64,000 nt of DNA, from positions 1 to 64,000 of the forward strand of contig NZ_ALJF01000011.1 of assembly GCF_000300855.1 (NCBI RefSeq), read 5' to 3'. This DNA is from Agrobacterium albertimagni AOL15 (GTDB lineage: Bacteria > Pseudomonadota > Alphaproteobacteria > Rhizobiales > Rhizobiaceae). Position numbers and translations under genes: made by a program. Each line of letters starts with the position of its first letter. Position 1 is the stretch's first letter. This document shows, piece after piece, positions 53,135 to 61,711 of the stretch. A model generated the notes under the pieces. It saw only the letters and a list, made by a program, of their open reading frames with translations. It did no database searches and was not told where the DNA came from.

Positions 53135-55159
53135 ATGCAGTTCTTTTCGCGCTTCGGCATCACGAAGACAATCACCGCCACGACGGTCCTGATCCTGATC
53201 GCGGCGCTCGGAGCCGTCGCATGGGTCATCTCCGGCAGCATCGAAACTCGCATCCAGCAGCAGGCGATCGCCGGCCAGGATGCAAGCCTTCGCACGGCGG
53301 CCACGATCATCGAACGGGATCTGCCCGGCACCCAGATCACTTGGGCTCAGGACGGCAACGTCAGCCGCATCGTCATGGAATCCATTCCGGCTGAGTTCAC
53401 CGAGCACGGTATGATCGACGTCATCGGCCGCATGACCGGCCAGACGGCAACGATCTTTGCCTGGGATGCCGAACGCAAGGACTTCTGGCGCCGTACCACG
53501 AACATCATCAAGCCGGATGGCAACCGCGCCGTCGGCACAGCCCTCGGCCAGACCGGCGCCGTCTACCCCTATGCCGTCAAGGGCGAGGTCTATCGCGGTG
53601 AAGCCGTCATCCTTGAAACGCCTTACTACACGATCTACCAGCCGATCTTCTCGCCCGCCGGTGACGTGCTTGGCATTCTCTATGCCGGCGTGCGCAAGGC
53701 CGACATCAACAGCATCGCAACCGAGATGACCTATGCGATCGGCACCACGGCGCTGATCGTGCTTCTGATCGCAGCCACGCTGATCGCCCTTCTCGTCCGT
53801 CGCATCGTCGGCTCCTTGCCGCGCCTGACGGCCGTCGCGGACCGCCTTGCTTCCGGCCAGCTCGAAACCGAGGTGCCGGATCAGCATCTGCGCAACGAAA
53901 TCGGTGCACTCGCCCGTGCGATCAACGTCTTCCGCGAAAGCGCGATCCAGAAGATCGAGATCGAACGCCGTGCCGCCGATGCCGCAGCCCAGGGCGAACA
54001 GGAACGTGCAGAGCGCGAGGTGGCCAAGGCCGAAGATTCGCGTCTCGTCCAGGAAGCGGTCGACGCTCTCGCCGACGGTCTGACCTGTTTGAGCGACGGC
54101 GACCTGACGGTCCGCATCGATCGTGCCTTCATCGGCAACCTCGACCGTCTGCGTGTCGACTTCAACGCCTCCGTCGAGAAGCTCAGCAGCACACTCGCCG
54201 AAATCCGCACCGAAACCTCGGGCATCGAGGCAAGCTCGGCCGAGATGCGCTCCGCCACCGACGACCTGTCGAAGCGCACCGAACAGCAGGCCGCCTCTCT
54301 GGAAGAAACGTCCGCCGCCCTGGAAGAGATCACCTCGACCGTCCGTGGCTCGTCGGCCAAGGCGGACGAAGCCGCGACCATGGCGACCAAGGCTCGCCAG
54401 AGCACGGAGACCTCGAGCAAGGTGGTGTCCGACGCCATCGAGGCCATGAGCCGCATCGAGCAGGCGTCGAGCGAGATCTCGAAGATCATCAACGTCATCG
54501 ATGAAATAGCCTTCCAGACCAACCTACTCGCCTTGAACGCAGGCGTCGAGGCAGCGCGCGCCGGTGAAGCCGGCAAGGGCTTTGCCGTCGTCGCCCAGGA
54601 AGTCCGTGAACTGGCTCAGCGTTCCGCGAATGCCGCCAAGGACATCAAGGCGCTGATCAACAAGTCGGGTGAAGCCGTCGCCGGCGGTGTTTCGCTGGTT
54701 CAGCAGACCGGCAGCGCACTCACCGAGATCTCCAGTCAGGTGGCCGTCATCAACGACCACATCTCATCGATCGCCTCGGCTGCCCGCGAGCAGTCCACCG
54801 CGCTGAACGAGATCAATGGCTCGGTCAACCACATGGACCAGTTCACCCAGAAGAACGCCGCGATGGTCGAAGAAGCGACCGCCGTGACCCACCGTCTGGC
54901 CGACAGCGCCCGCAATCTGGGTGGCCTTGTCGCACAGTTCCGCGTTGCCGGCGGCGCAGTCTCCTCGAACCGCGCTCCGACCCCGAGCCACGCCGCACCG
55001 GCGCCTACGGCCCGTCCGGCAGCACGCCCAGCAGCCGCTCAAGCCGAGACGCGCCCCGTGGCCTCACCGGCGCGGCGCATGGTCGGCAACCTTGCCAAGG
55101 CCTTCGGTGGCGGCAGCACGGCAGCAGCCGCCTCGCAGGACAACTGGGAAGAATTCTGA
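53135..55159 (+). CDS. Membrane methyl-accepting chemotaxis protein with Cache sensor and CheR tether
   Basis: A 674-residue receptor. Helix 1 covers about 10-33, then a periplasmic Cache-type domain (about 35-195, with A-T-I-I-E-R-D-L-P-G and Y-T-I-Y-Q-P-I-F), helix 2 about 197-220, HAMP about 222-275, and the signalling hairpin tip [18 protein letters not shown] near 455. A Pro/Ala-rich flexible arm (about 615-665) leads to the C-terminal N-W-E-E-F, matching the NWETF-type docking site for CheR/CheB. It lies between 6S RNA and the cyclo-ligase gene, opposite in strand to both, which looks like an insertion into a conserved pair. Confidence 0.92.
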   Translation: MQFFSRFGITKTITATTVLILIAALGAVAWVISGSIETRIQQQAIAGQDASLRTAATIIERDLPGTQITWAQDGNVSRIVMESIPAEFTEHGMIDVIGRMTGQTATIFAWDAERKDFWRRTTNIIKPDGNRAVGTALGQTGAVYPYAVKGEVYRGEAVILETPYYTIYQPIFSPAGDVLGILYAGVRKADINSIATEMTYAIGTTALIVLLIAATLIALLVRRIVGSLPRLTAVADRLASGQLETEVPDQHLRNEIGALARAINVFRESAIQKIEIERRAADAAAQGEQERAEREVAKAEDSRLVQEAVDALADGLTCLSDGDLTVRIDRAFIGNLDRLRVDFNASVEKLSSTLAEIRTETSGIEASSAEMRSATDDLSKRTEQQAASLEETSAALEEITSTVRGSSAKADEAATMATKARQSTETSSKVVSDAIEAMSRIEQASSEISKIINVIDEIAFQTNLLALNAGVEAARAGEAGKGFAVVAQEVRELAQRSANAAKDIKALINKSGEAVAGGVSLVQQTGSALTEISSQVAVINDHISSIASAAREQSTALNEINGSVNHMDQFTQKNAAMVEEATAVTHRLADSARNLGGLVAQFRVAGGAVSSNRAPTPSHAAPAPTARPAARPAAAQAETRPVASPARRMVGNLAKAFGGGSTAAAASQDNWEEF

Positions 55160-55183
55160 TCCCAGGATCAGATCAAAGAGAAA

Positions 55184-55215
55184 AGCCGTCGCGAGCGATC
55201 GCGGCGGCTTTTTTT
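55184..55215 (+). terminator. Terminator of the chemoreceptor gene
   Basis: AGCCGTCGCGA / TCGCGGCGGCT with a 4-base loop and one G-U pair, followed by seven T residues. Confidence 0.88.
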
Positions 55216-55266
55216 GCATCATATCTGATGAAAAGAGAAAGGTGCGATCCACGGCAACCGATGGAG

Positions 55267-55403
55267 ATTTACGATCCTGGGTGCCTACAAACGTAGGTGG
55301 GCGCCATATGTCCAAGCCCACGGGCCTGGTCAGGGACAGCTCCCTTTGGATCGAGTATGGCCCCAGGGATTGTGGTTCCTGTCGTGAGGCGCAGATCGCA
55401 TTT
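55267..55403 (-). ncRNA. ssrS: Candidate 6S RNA (ssrS)
   Basis: This minus-strand segment of about 140 bases lies between the zapA gene and the cyclo-ligase/ymdB pair, the conserved place of 6S RNA. The ends can pair (TGCGATC with GATCGTA, followed by GGCACC-containing sequence) as a closing stem. Inside are the strong hairpins AGGGA-GCTG-TCCCT, GTGGGC...GCCCAC and CCTAC-GTTT-GTAGG, giving a long rod with internal bubbles. A CTATAT -10 lies immediately upstream. No protein-coding frame is supported. Ends are approximate. 6S RNA traps sigma-70 RNA polymerase in stationary phase. I could not run a covariance search. Confidence 0.6.
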
Positions 55404-55406
55404 CAG

Positions 55407-55412
55407 ATATAG
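55407..55412 (-). promoter_or_regulatory. -10 element of candidate 6S RNA
   Basis: CTATAT on the minus strand is the exact rhizobial -10 consensus, about seven bases before the predicted 5' end. A clear -35 is not visible (CTGGCG at 17-bp spacing). Confidence 0.5.
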
Positions 55413-55454
55413 GCGCTTCGCGGGCACCGCGCCAGTGGGCTGGAAAAATAGTCC

Positions 55455-55835
55455 TCAAGCCTGAGGCTGGGGAGCGGGCCGCTGGGTGAGTTTACGCGTG
55501 ATGCCGTTCAGGCGATCTGCAAGGTCGGCTATTGCATGCGCCACGGCTTCCTCGCGGTTATGCACGCCTGACAGGACCGTATCGCGGCCCTCGCGGAAAC
55601 CGGCCAGCTCAGCCTCGGCCGCAGCAAGCCGACGATTGATCTCGGCCATCTCGTCCATCACCATGATCCCGGCCATGACAGTGATCCGGAGATCGCCGAT
55701 CTCACCGAATTGCCCCTTGAGATGGCCGACATAACGATCGAACTCGCTCGCCAGCTCCGTCAGATGGGCTTCCTGCCCCTCCTCGCACGCCATGCGATAG
55801 GCTTTCCCGTCGATCGTGACTGTCACCTGCGCCAT
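55455..55835 (-). CDS. zapA: Cell division protein ZapA
   Basis: A 126-residue FtsZ-ring-associated protein. The N-terminal M-A-Q-V-T-V-T-I-D-G-K-A-Y-R-M-A-C is the beta-hairpin signature. The G-D-L-R-I-T-V-M-A-G-I-M-V-M-D-E segment near 46-62 begins the long dimerising helix. ZapA bundles FtsZ filaments. It follows the DUF4164 gene by 71 bases on the same strand and precedes the candidate 6S RNA, as in other Rhizobiaceae. Confidence 0.92.
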   Translation of the reverse strand: MAQVTVTIDGKAYRMACEEGQEAHLTELASEFDRYVGHLKGQFGEIGDLRITVMAGIMVMDEMAEINRRLAAAEAELAGFREGRDTVLSGVHNREEAVAHAIADLADRLNGITRKLTQRPAPQPQA

Positions 55836-55906
55836 CGGCGTTCCAACTCTCTTCTACGCGTGGTGCACTCGCACCGTAAGCAAAAAGCGCCCAGCGGCAC
55901 GATACT

Positions 55907-56179
55907 TCAGCGATCGAGCACCGCACGGATCGTTTCCATCGCCGTCACCAGTCGACGCGAAACCTCGCGGTTGACCTCCTCGAGCCGGTTGGCCCGAAAC
56001 TCCGACTGGTCCAGTTCCTGAGCAAGCCGGGCGCGATCCGCATGAACGCGCCGCACCTCTCCATCGATCTCCATACTCTCGCGCTCCGCTTCGAAGCGCA
56101 TGTCGACGGCGTTTTCGAGCCCGGCGACAGCCTGTCGTAGCGCCGCGAGCGCGGCATCCACCGAATTTTCCGCCGGCAT
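55907..56179 (-). CDS. DUF4164 coiled-coil protein
   Basis: A 90-residue, nearly all-helical protein with heptads and many Glu/Arg/Leu residues (A-A-L-A-A-L-R-Q-A-V-A-G-L-E-N-A-V near residues 9-25). It matches the DUF4164 family, found next to zapA in Rhizobiales, so a role with ZapA in the divisome is likely but unproven. It begins the zapA transcript. Confidence 0.82.
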   Translation of the reverse strand: MPAENSVDAALAALRQAVAGLENAVDMRFEAERESMEIDGEVRRVHADRARLAQELDQSEFRANRLEEVNREVSRRLVTAMETIRAVLDR

Positions 56180-56521
56180 TCTCTTGCCCCTGCCTCAGTG
56201 AAGTCTGTTCGCTACACGAATCGTCGTGGCCGCCCCGATCCTGTGAGCCGGGACAGTAAGCCTCGCCCTTGGCACGCGTCAATAAAGCGCACACCTCCGG
56301 AAGAAGCCAATTCTGTGGAAGACCGTCCCGTTCTTGCCACTCCGTAAGTCATCCGGCGCAGTCGCACAGGAAAGAGGCAAAGAGATGTTTTCTTGATCCA
56401 GGAAACGCCGCAACCCGGCCCATTTGTTGACTTGCGCGATGCACCTGCTAAGGATCACCCCCGTTCAGACGGCCCGTCTCGGCGAGCCGTGTCTCGAAGC
56501 CCCGGAACAAGCGGAAAAGCC
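56180..56521. other. Intergenic region between DUF4164-zapA and tkt
   Basis: These 342 bases hold no supported gene. The left part must contain the promoter for the minus-strand DUF4164-zapA transcript, which I cannot define. The right part holds a possible tkt promoter. I see no repeats or RNA structure of note. Confidence 0.6.
56427..56455 (+). promoter_or_regulatory. Putative tkt promoter
   Basis: TTGACT and AAGGAT are spaced by 17 bases, about 67 bases before the tkt ATG. The -35 is good and the -10 weak. Confidence 0.4.
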
Positions 56522-58504
56522 ATGATTTCTCCCGAAAAACATCAGCGGATGGCGAATGCGATCCGTTTCCTCGCCATGGATGCAGTGGAAAAGGCCAATT
56601 CCGGCCACCCCGGCATGCCCATGGGCTGCGCCGATGTCGCAACCGTTCTCTTTACCCGCTACCTGAGCTTCGACCCCAAGAACCCGCTGTGGCCCGACCG
56701 CGACCGCTTTGTCTTGTCGGCCGGCCATGGCTCGATGCTGATCTACTCGCTCCTCTATTTGACCGGCTATGAGGACATGACGATCGAGGACATCAAGTCC
56801 TTCCGCCAGCTTGGCGCAAAGACAGCCGGCCATCCGGAATATGGCCACGCCTCGGGCATCGAAACGACCACCGGTCCGCTCGGTCAGGGCATCGCCACGG
56901 CCGTTGGCATGGCACTCGCCGAAAAGAAGCTCGCAGACGAGTTCGGCTCGGAGCTGCAGGATCATTACACTTACGTGCTCGCTGGCGACGGTTGCCTGAT
57001 GGAAGGCATCAGCCAGGAAGCGATCACGCTCGCAGGCCACCTGAAGCTCAACAAGCTGATCGTCTTCTGGGACGACAACGGCATCTCGATCGACGGCGCG
57101 ATCTCACTCGCCGACTCGACCGACCAGCATGCCCGCTTCCGCTCGGCCGGCTGGAACACCATCGCGATCGACGGCCATGATCCGGAAGCGATCGCCGCTG
57201 CCATCGAAACCGCCAAGGCATCCGACAAGCCGACCATGATCGCCGCCAAGACCGTCATCGGCTTCGGCGCTCCGAACAAGGCCGGCACGCACAAGGTCCA
57301 CGGCTCGCCGCTCGGCGCCGATGAGATCGCCGCGACCCGCAAGGCGCTCGGCTGGGAAGACGAAGCCTTTTCGATCCCCGCCGACGTGCTCGACGCCTGG
57401 CGTCTGGCTGGCCTGCGCTCGACCAAGACCCGTAAGGACTGGGAAGCACGCCTGGCTGCCGCCGAGGCTGAAAAGCGCGCCGAGTTCAGCCGCCGCTTTG
57501 CAGGCGAACTGCCTGGCACGCTGGCTGGCGCGATCGACGCCTACAAGAAGAAGCTCGCTGAAACCAAGCCGACGGTTGCAACCCGCAAGGCCTCGGAAGA
57601 TGCGCTCGAAGTCATAAACGGTGTCGTCACCGAAACGCTCGGCGGCTCCGCCGACCTGACCGGCTCGAACAACACCAAGACGAGCCAGACCAAGTCGATC
57701 ACCCCGACCGACTTCTCCGGCCGCTACATCCACTACGGCATCCGCGAACACGGCATGGCAGCCGCGATGAACGGGATTGCGCTGCATGGCGGTCTGATCC
57801 CCTATTCCGGCGGCTTCCTGATCTTCTCGGACTATTGCCGCCCGTCGATTCGTCTGGCTGCCCTCATGGGCATCCGCGTCATCCACGTCCTGACCCATGA
57901 TTCCATCGGTCTGGGCGAAGACGGCCCGACCCACCAGCCGGTCGAGCATATGGCAGCGCTCCGCGCCATTCCGAACCTGATGATGTTCCGCCCGGCCGAC
58001 GCCACGGAAACGGTGGAATGCTGGCAGGTGGCGCTCGAAACCAAGGATCGCCCGTCGGGCATCGCGCTCACGCGTCAGAACCTGATCCCGGCCCGCACCG
58101 AGTATGAGGAGCGCAATCTTTGTGCTCAGGGTGCTTACGAGCTGATCTCCGCCAGCGACGCCAAGGTCTCGATCTTCGCCTCCGGTTCGGAAGTCGAGAT
58201 TGCAATGCAGGCCCAGCAGCAGCTGGAAGCCAAGGGCATTCCGGCCCGCGTCGTCTCCGTTCCCTGCTTCGAACTCTTCTTCGAGCAGGACGCCGACTAC
58301 CAGGAAGCGATCATCGGCCATGCGCCGGTCAACATCGCCGTCGAAGCCGGCATCCGCCAGGGCTGGGACGCCATCATCGGTTCCACCGGCACCTTCATCG
58401 GCATGAAGTCCTTCGGCGCCTCCGGCCCGGCCAAGGAACTCTACAAGCACTTCGGCATCACGGCTGACGCCGTGGTCGCTGCCGCCGAAGCCAAGCTTGC
58501 CTGA
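56522..58504 (+). CDS. tkt: Transketolase
   Basis: A 660-residue TPP enzyme of the pentose phosphate pathway, transferring two-carbon ketol units. [11 protein letters not shown] near residues 23-32 is the phosphate/TPP entry, G-D-G-C-L-M-E-G near 154-161 the TPP motif, and the pyrimidine-binding domain shows [15 protein letters not shown] near 458-472. The ATG at 56522 is chosen: it starts the conserved N-terminus, and longer frames are unlike the family. It is followed by gap after 74 bases, the standard tkt-gap order of Rhizobiaceae. Confidence 0.95.
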   Translation: MISPEKHQRMANAIRFLAMDAVEKANSGHPGMPMGCADVATVLFTRYLSFDPKNPLWPDRDRFVLSAGHGSMLIYSLLYLTGYEDMTIEDIKSFRQLGAKTAGHPEYGHASGIETTTGPLGQGIATAVGMALAEKKLADEFGSELQDHYTYVLAGDGCLMEGISQEAITLAGHLKLNKLIVFWDDNGISIDGAISLADSTDQHARFRSAGWNTIAIDGHDPEAIAAAIETAKASDKPTMIAAKTVIGFGAPNKAGTHKVHGSPLGADEIAATRKALGWEDEAFSIPADVLDAWRLAGLRSTKTRKDWEARLAAAEAEKRAEFSRRFAGELPGTLAGAIDAYKKKLAETKPTVATRKASEDALEVINGVVTETLGGSADLTGSNNTKTSQTKSITPTDFSGRYIHYGIREHGMAAAMNGIALHGGLIPYSGGFLIFSDYCRPSIRLAALMGIRVIHVLTHDSIGLGEDGPTHQPVEHMAALRAIPNLMMFRPADATETVECWQVALETKDRPSGIALTRQNLIPARTEYEERNLCAQGAYELISASDAKVSIFASGSEVEIAMQAQQQLEAKGIPARVVSVPCFELFFEQDADYQEAIIGHAPVNIAVEAGIRQGWDAIIGSTGTFIGMKSFGASGPAKELYKHFGITADAVVAAAEAKLA

Positions 58505-58578
58505 CACCATCCCGCCAGGGCGCACACGCGGCGCCCTGACATTGCCCAAGAGCTCAATATTCAATCGGGAGTGCACCA

Positions 58579-59589
58579 ATGACTGTGAAAGTTGCCATCA
58601 ACGGCTTCGGCCGTATCGGACGTAACGTTCTCCGCGCCATCGTCGAATCCGGCCGCACCGACATCGAAGTCGTCGCCATCAACGATCTCGGTCCGGTCGA
58701 GACGAACGCGCATCTGCTGCGTTACGACTCGATCCACGGCAAGTTCCCGGCCACGGTAAAGGTCGAAGGCGATACGATCATCATCGACGGCGGCAAGCCG
58801 ATCAAAGTCACCGCGATCAAGGACCCGGCCACGCTTCCGCACAAGGAACTCGGCGTCGACATCGCCATGGAATGCACGGGCATCTTCACCTCGCGTGACA
58901 AGGCTGCCCTGCACCTCCAGGCTGGCGCCAAGCGCGTCATCGTCTCGGCTCCGGCCGATGGCGCTGACCTCACCGTCGTCTTCGGCGTCAACCACGACCA
59001 GCTGACCAAGGACCACCTGGTCATCTCCAACGCCTCCTGCACGACGAACTGCCTGGTTCCCGTCGTCAAGACGGTGGATGACGCCGTCGGCATCGATCAC
59101 GGCTTCATGACCACGATCCACTCCTACACCGGTGACCAGCCGACGCTCGACACCATGCACAAGGATCTCTACCGCGCTCGCGCGGCAGCGCTCTCCATGA
59201 TCCCGACCTCGACCGGTGCAGCCAAGGCCGTTGGCCTGGTCCTGCCGCACCTCAAGGGCCGTCTCGATGGCACCTCGATCCGAGTGCCGACCCCGAACGT
59301 CTCGGTTGTCGACTTCAAGTTCGTCGCCAAGCGGAACACCACGGCTCAGGAAATCAACGACGCCATCATCGCCGCCTCCGACGGCGCGCTGAAGGGCATC
59401 CTCGGTTACACCGACGAGCCGCTGGTTTCGCGCGACTTCAACCACGACAGCCACTCGTCGATCTTCGCGCTCGACCAGACCAAGGTTCTCGAAGGCAACT
59501 TCGTGCGCATCCTGACCTGGTACGACAACGAGTGGGGCTTCTCCAACCGCATGTCGGATACGGCAGTGGCACTGGCCAAGCTCATCTGA
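58579..59589 (+). CDS. gap: Glyceraldehyde-3-phosphate dehydrogenase, type I
   Basis: A 336-residue NAD-dependent enzyme. [10 protein letters not shown] near the N-terminus is the NAD-binding loop. The active-site Cys is in S-N-A-S-C-T-T-N-C near 152, with the general-base His in I-H-S-Y-T near 178. [11 protein letters not shown] near the end is conserved. It serves glycolysis and gluconeogenesis. It is followed by a terminator, so pgk (4 kb downstream here) is not co-transcribed with it. Confidence 0.96.
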   Translation: MTVKVAINGFGRIGRNVLRAIVESGRTDIEVVAINDLGPVETNAHLLRYDSIHGKFPATVKVEGDTIIIDGGKPIKVTAIKDPATLPHKELGVDIAMECTGIFTSRDKAALHLQAGAKRVIVSAPADGADLTVVFGVNHDQLTKDHLVISNASCTTNCLVPVVKTVDDAVGIDHGFMTTIHSYTGDQPTLDTMHKDLYRARAAALSMIPTSTGAAKAVGLVLPHLKGRLDGTSIRVPTPNVSVVDFKFVAKRNTTAQEINDAIIAASDGALKGILGYTDEPLVSRDFNHDSHSSIFALDQTKVLEGNFVRILTWYDNEWGFSNRMSDTAVALAKLI

Positions 59590-59613
59590 GCTAGACCAAC
59601 TGATCTCGCATGC

Positions 59614-59645
59614 AGGCGGGCCAGCAATGGCCCGCCTTTTTTTTA
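59614..59645 (+). terminator. gap terminator
   Basis: AGGCGGGCC / GGCCCGCCT with a 6-base loop is followed by eight T residues. Confidence 0.9.
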
Positions 59646-59838
59646 TTTCGGGCAGCACCCGACAGGCAGGAAAAAAATCGTTCCCCACGGGAACAATACG
59701 CCGCCTTGTCAGTTGCCCCTACGAATTGTGGCGCAAATGCGGCCACCCTTGTGGTCGCTTCACCACATTCTGGCGCACAACCCGCGCCTTCTCCCGGGGT
59801 TGTTTTGCCCCTGAAGACATCGAAAGGATACCGGACCA

Positions 59839-61497
59839 TTGGCTCTCACAACGACCGATCCCCATACAGCCGTCGCCGAAGATGCGATACCGGCGCCCGA
59901 AGGGCGGACCGAAATCATCGACACTGATTATGAGATCGGTCAAGACAACATCAACTTCCGCCGCCGTTTCGTCTTCGAGCTCGACATCCATAATGTCGTC
60001 TTCAGCGTCTCGGCTCTGTCAATCGTACTATTTACCTTCCTGACGCTGGCCTTCCAGACCACGCTTGAACCAGCCTTCACGGGCCTGAGAAACTTCTTGA
60101 CGAGCAATCTCGACTGGTTCTTCCTGCTGACCGGCAATGTCTTCGTGCTCGTCTGCATCGGCCTCATCCTCTCACCGCTCGGGCGAATCCGTCTTGGCGG
60201 ACCGGAAGCAACACCGGATTACGGCAATCTCGCCTGGTTCTCGATGCTCTTTGCCGCCGGCATGGGCATTGGCCTGATGTTCTACGGGGTTTCAGAGCCC
60301 ATGGGGCATTTCACGGCAGCGCTTGGCGGACCGGTCTTCGAAGACGGCGTTCGCACGGACTGGGCGCCGCTGAATGGCGCCGCTGGCGATCCAGAAGCAG
60401 CACGCCGGCTTGCCATGGCCGCCACGATCTTCCACTGGGGCCTGCATCCCTGGGCGATCTATGCCATCGTCGCGCTTTCGCTCGCACTCTTCTCCTTCAA
60501 CAAGGGCTTGCCGCTCACCTTGCGTTCGATCTTCTACCCGATCTTCGGCGAGCGCGTCTGGGGCTGGCCGGGCCATGTGATCGACATTCTCGCGGTCTTT
60601 GCCACCATCTTCGGCCTCTCCACCTCGCTCGGTATCGGAGCCCAGCAGGCTAGTGCCGGTCTGGAATTCCTCTTCGGCATTCCCTCGACGGAAACCACGA
60701 TGATCCTGCTCGTGCTCGCCATCACCTGCATTGCTATTGCATCGGTGGTTGCCGGCATGGACAAGGGCGTGAAACTTCTGTCGGAGGTCAACCTTGGTCT
60801 GGCAGCCCTGCTGCTGCTCTTCGTCATCGCCGTTGGCCCGACCATGCAGATCATCCAGGGCTTCTTCCTGAACCTCAAGGCCTATGCGACCTATCTGCCG
60901 GCTCTCGCCAATCCGTTCGGTCGAGAAGACACCAACTTCTCGCAGGGCTGGACGGCCTTCTACTGGGCCTGGTGGATCAGCTGGTCGCCGTTTGTCGGCA
61001 TGTTCATCGCGCGCGTCAGCCGTGGTCGCACGGTTCGCGGCCTTCTGACGGCAGTCCTGCTCATCCCCTCGCTTGTCTCCGTCCTCTGGATGACGGCGCT
61101 CGGCGGCACGGCGATCAGCCAGCTCGTCAATGACGGCCTGACCAGCGTTCAGGATGCAGCCCTTGAACTGCAGCTCTTCGAAATGCTGGCGCATCTGCCG
61201 ATCACAGCGGTGACGTCCTTCATCGGCATCGTGCTCGTAATCGTCTTCTTCGTGACCTCGTCGGACTCCGGCTCGCTGGTCATCGACACGATTTCGGCAG
61301 GCGGCAAGGTCAATGCACCGGTCCCGCAACGCGTCTTCTGGGCGACTTTCGAAGGCCTAGTGGCCGTTGCACTGCTTCTCGGCGGGGGTCTCGTGGCGCT
61401 TCAGGCCATGGCGGTCTCCACCGGCCTGCCCTTCGCGATCGTCTTGCTGGGCGCCAGCTATGCCTTGATCAAGGGTCTCCTGTCGGAACCTAGGTAA
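59839..61497 (+). CDS. BCCT family transporter (betaine/choline/carnitine type)
   Basis: A 552-residue transporter with about 12 membrane helices and a soluble, acidic N-terminal tail of about 45 residues. G-M-G-I-G-L-M-F-Y-G-V near residues 138-148 is the Gly-rich unwound helix of the family, and the W-A-W-W-I-S-W-S-P-F-V-G-M-F-I-A-R-V-S-R-G-R-T motif near 376-398 is the BCCT signature. Family members import compatible solutes by Na+ or H+ symport. The start is a TTG at 59839 with AAGGA upstream, unusual but the only well-spaced one. It is located between gap and pgk. Confidence 0.9.
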   Translation: MALTTTDPHTAVAEDAIPAPEGRTEIIDTDYEIGQDNINFRRRFVFELDIHNVVFSVSALSIVLFTFLTLAFQTTLEPAFTGLRNFLTSNLDWFFLLTGNVFVLVCIGLILSPLGRIRLGGPEATPDYGNLAWFSMLFAAGMGIGLMFYGVSEPMGHFTAALGGPVFEDGVRTDWAPLNGAAGDPEAARRLAMAATIFHWGLHPWAIYAIVALSLALFSFNKGLPLTLRSIFYPIFGERVWGWPGHVIDILAVFATIFGLSTSLGIGAQQASAGLEFLFGIPSTETTMILLVLAITCIAIASVVAGMDKGVKLLSEVNLGLAALLLLFVIAVGPTMQIIQGFFLNLKAYATYLPALANPFGREDTNFSQGWTAFYWAWWISWSPFVGMFIARVSRGRTVRGLLTAVLLIPSLVSVLWMTALGGTAISQLVNDGLTSVQDAALELQLFEMLAHLPITAVTSFIGIVLVIVFFVTSSDSGSLVIDTISAGGKVNAPVPQRVFWATFEGLVAVALLLGGGLVALQAMAVSTGLPFAIVLLGASYALIKGLLSEPR

Positions 61498-61504
61498 GAG
61501 TCGG

Positions 61505-61538
61505 TTAGGGCGGATTTAAAAATTTAAATCCGCCCTAA
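61505..61538. repeat. Perfect 16-bp inverted repeat after the BCCT gene
   Basis: TTAGGGCGGATTTAAA and its exact complement TTTAAATCCGCCCTAA are separated by two bases. There is no T-run, but the palindrome could stop transcription after the transporter gene, or bind a dimeric regulator. Confidence 0.6.
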
Positions 61539-61711
61539 TATCATCATGATCCCATTTCATTTTCTTACTGCCATCCGGCAAATCTGAGTTTCATGAAATT
61601 GTCAGCCTGTAGGCATGTCGCTCGCGCAGACGCAATCGGTCTGACAGCCGCCATGCCTGTCCTAGAACGTGGGATCTCGGGGATTGGTAATCGGGCGAGA
61701 GGGGAAGAGGA

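Noticed and set aside
58517..58537. Terminator between tkt and gap
   Set aside because: AGGGCGC/GCGCCCT can pair, but there is no T tract and tkt-gap are probably co-transcribed.
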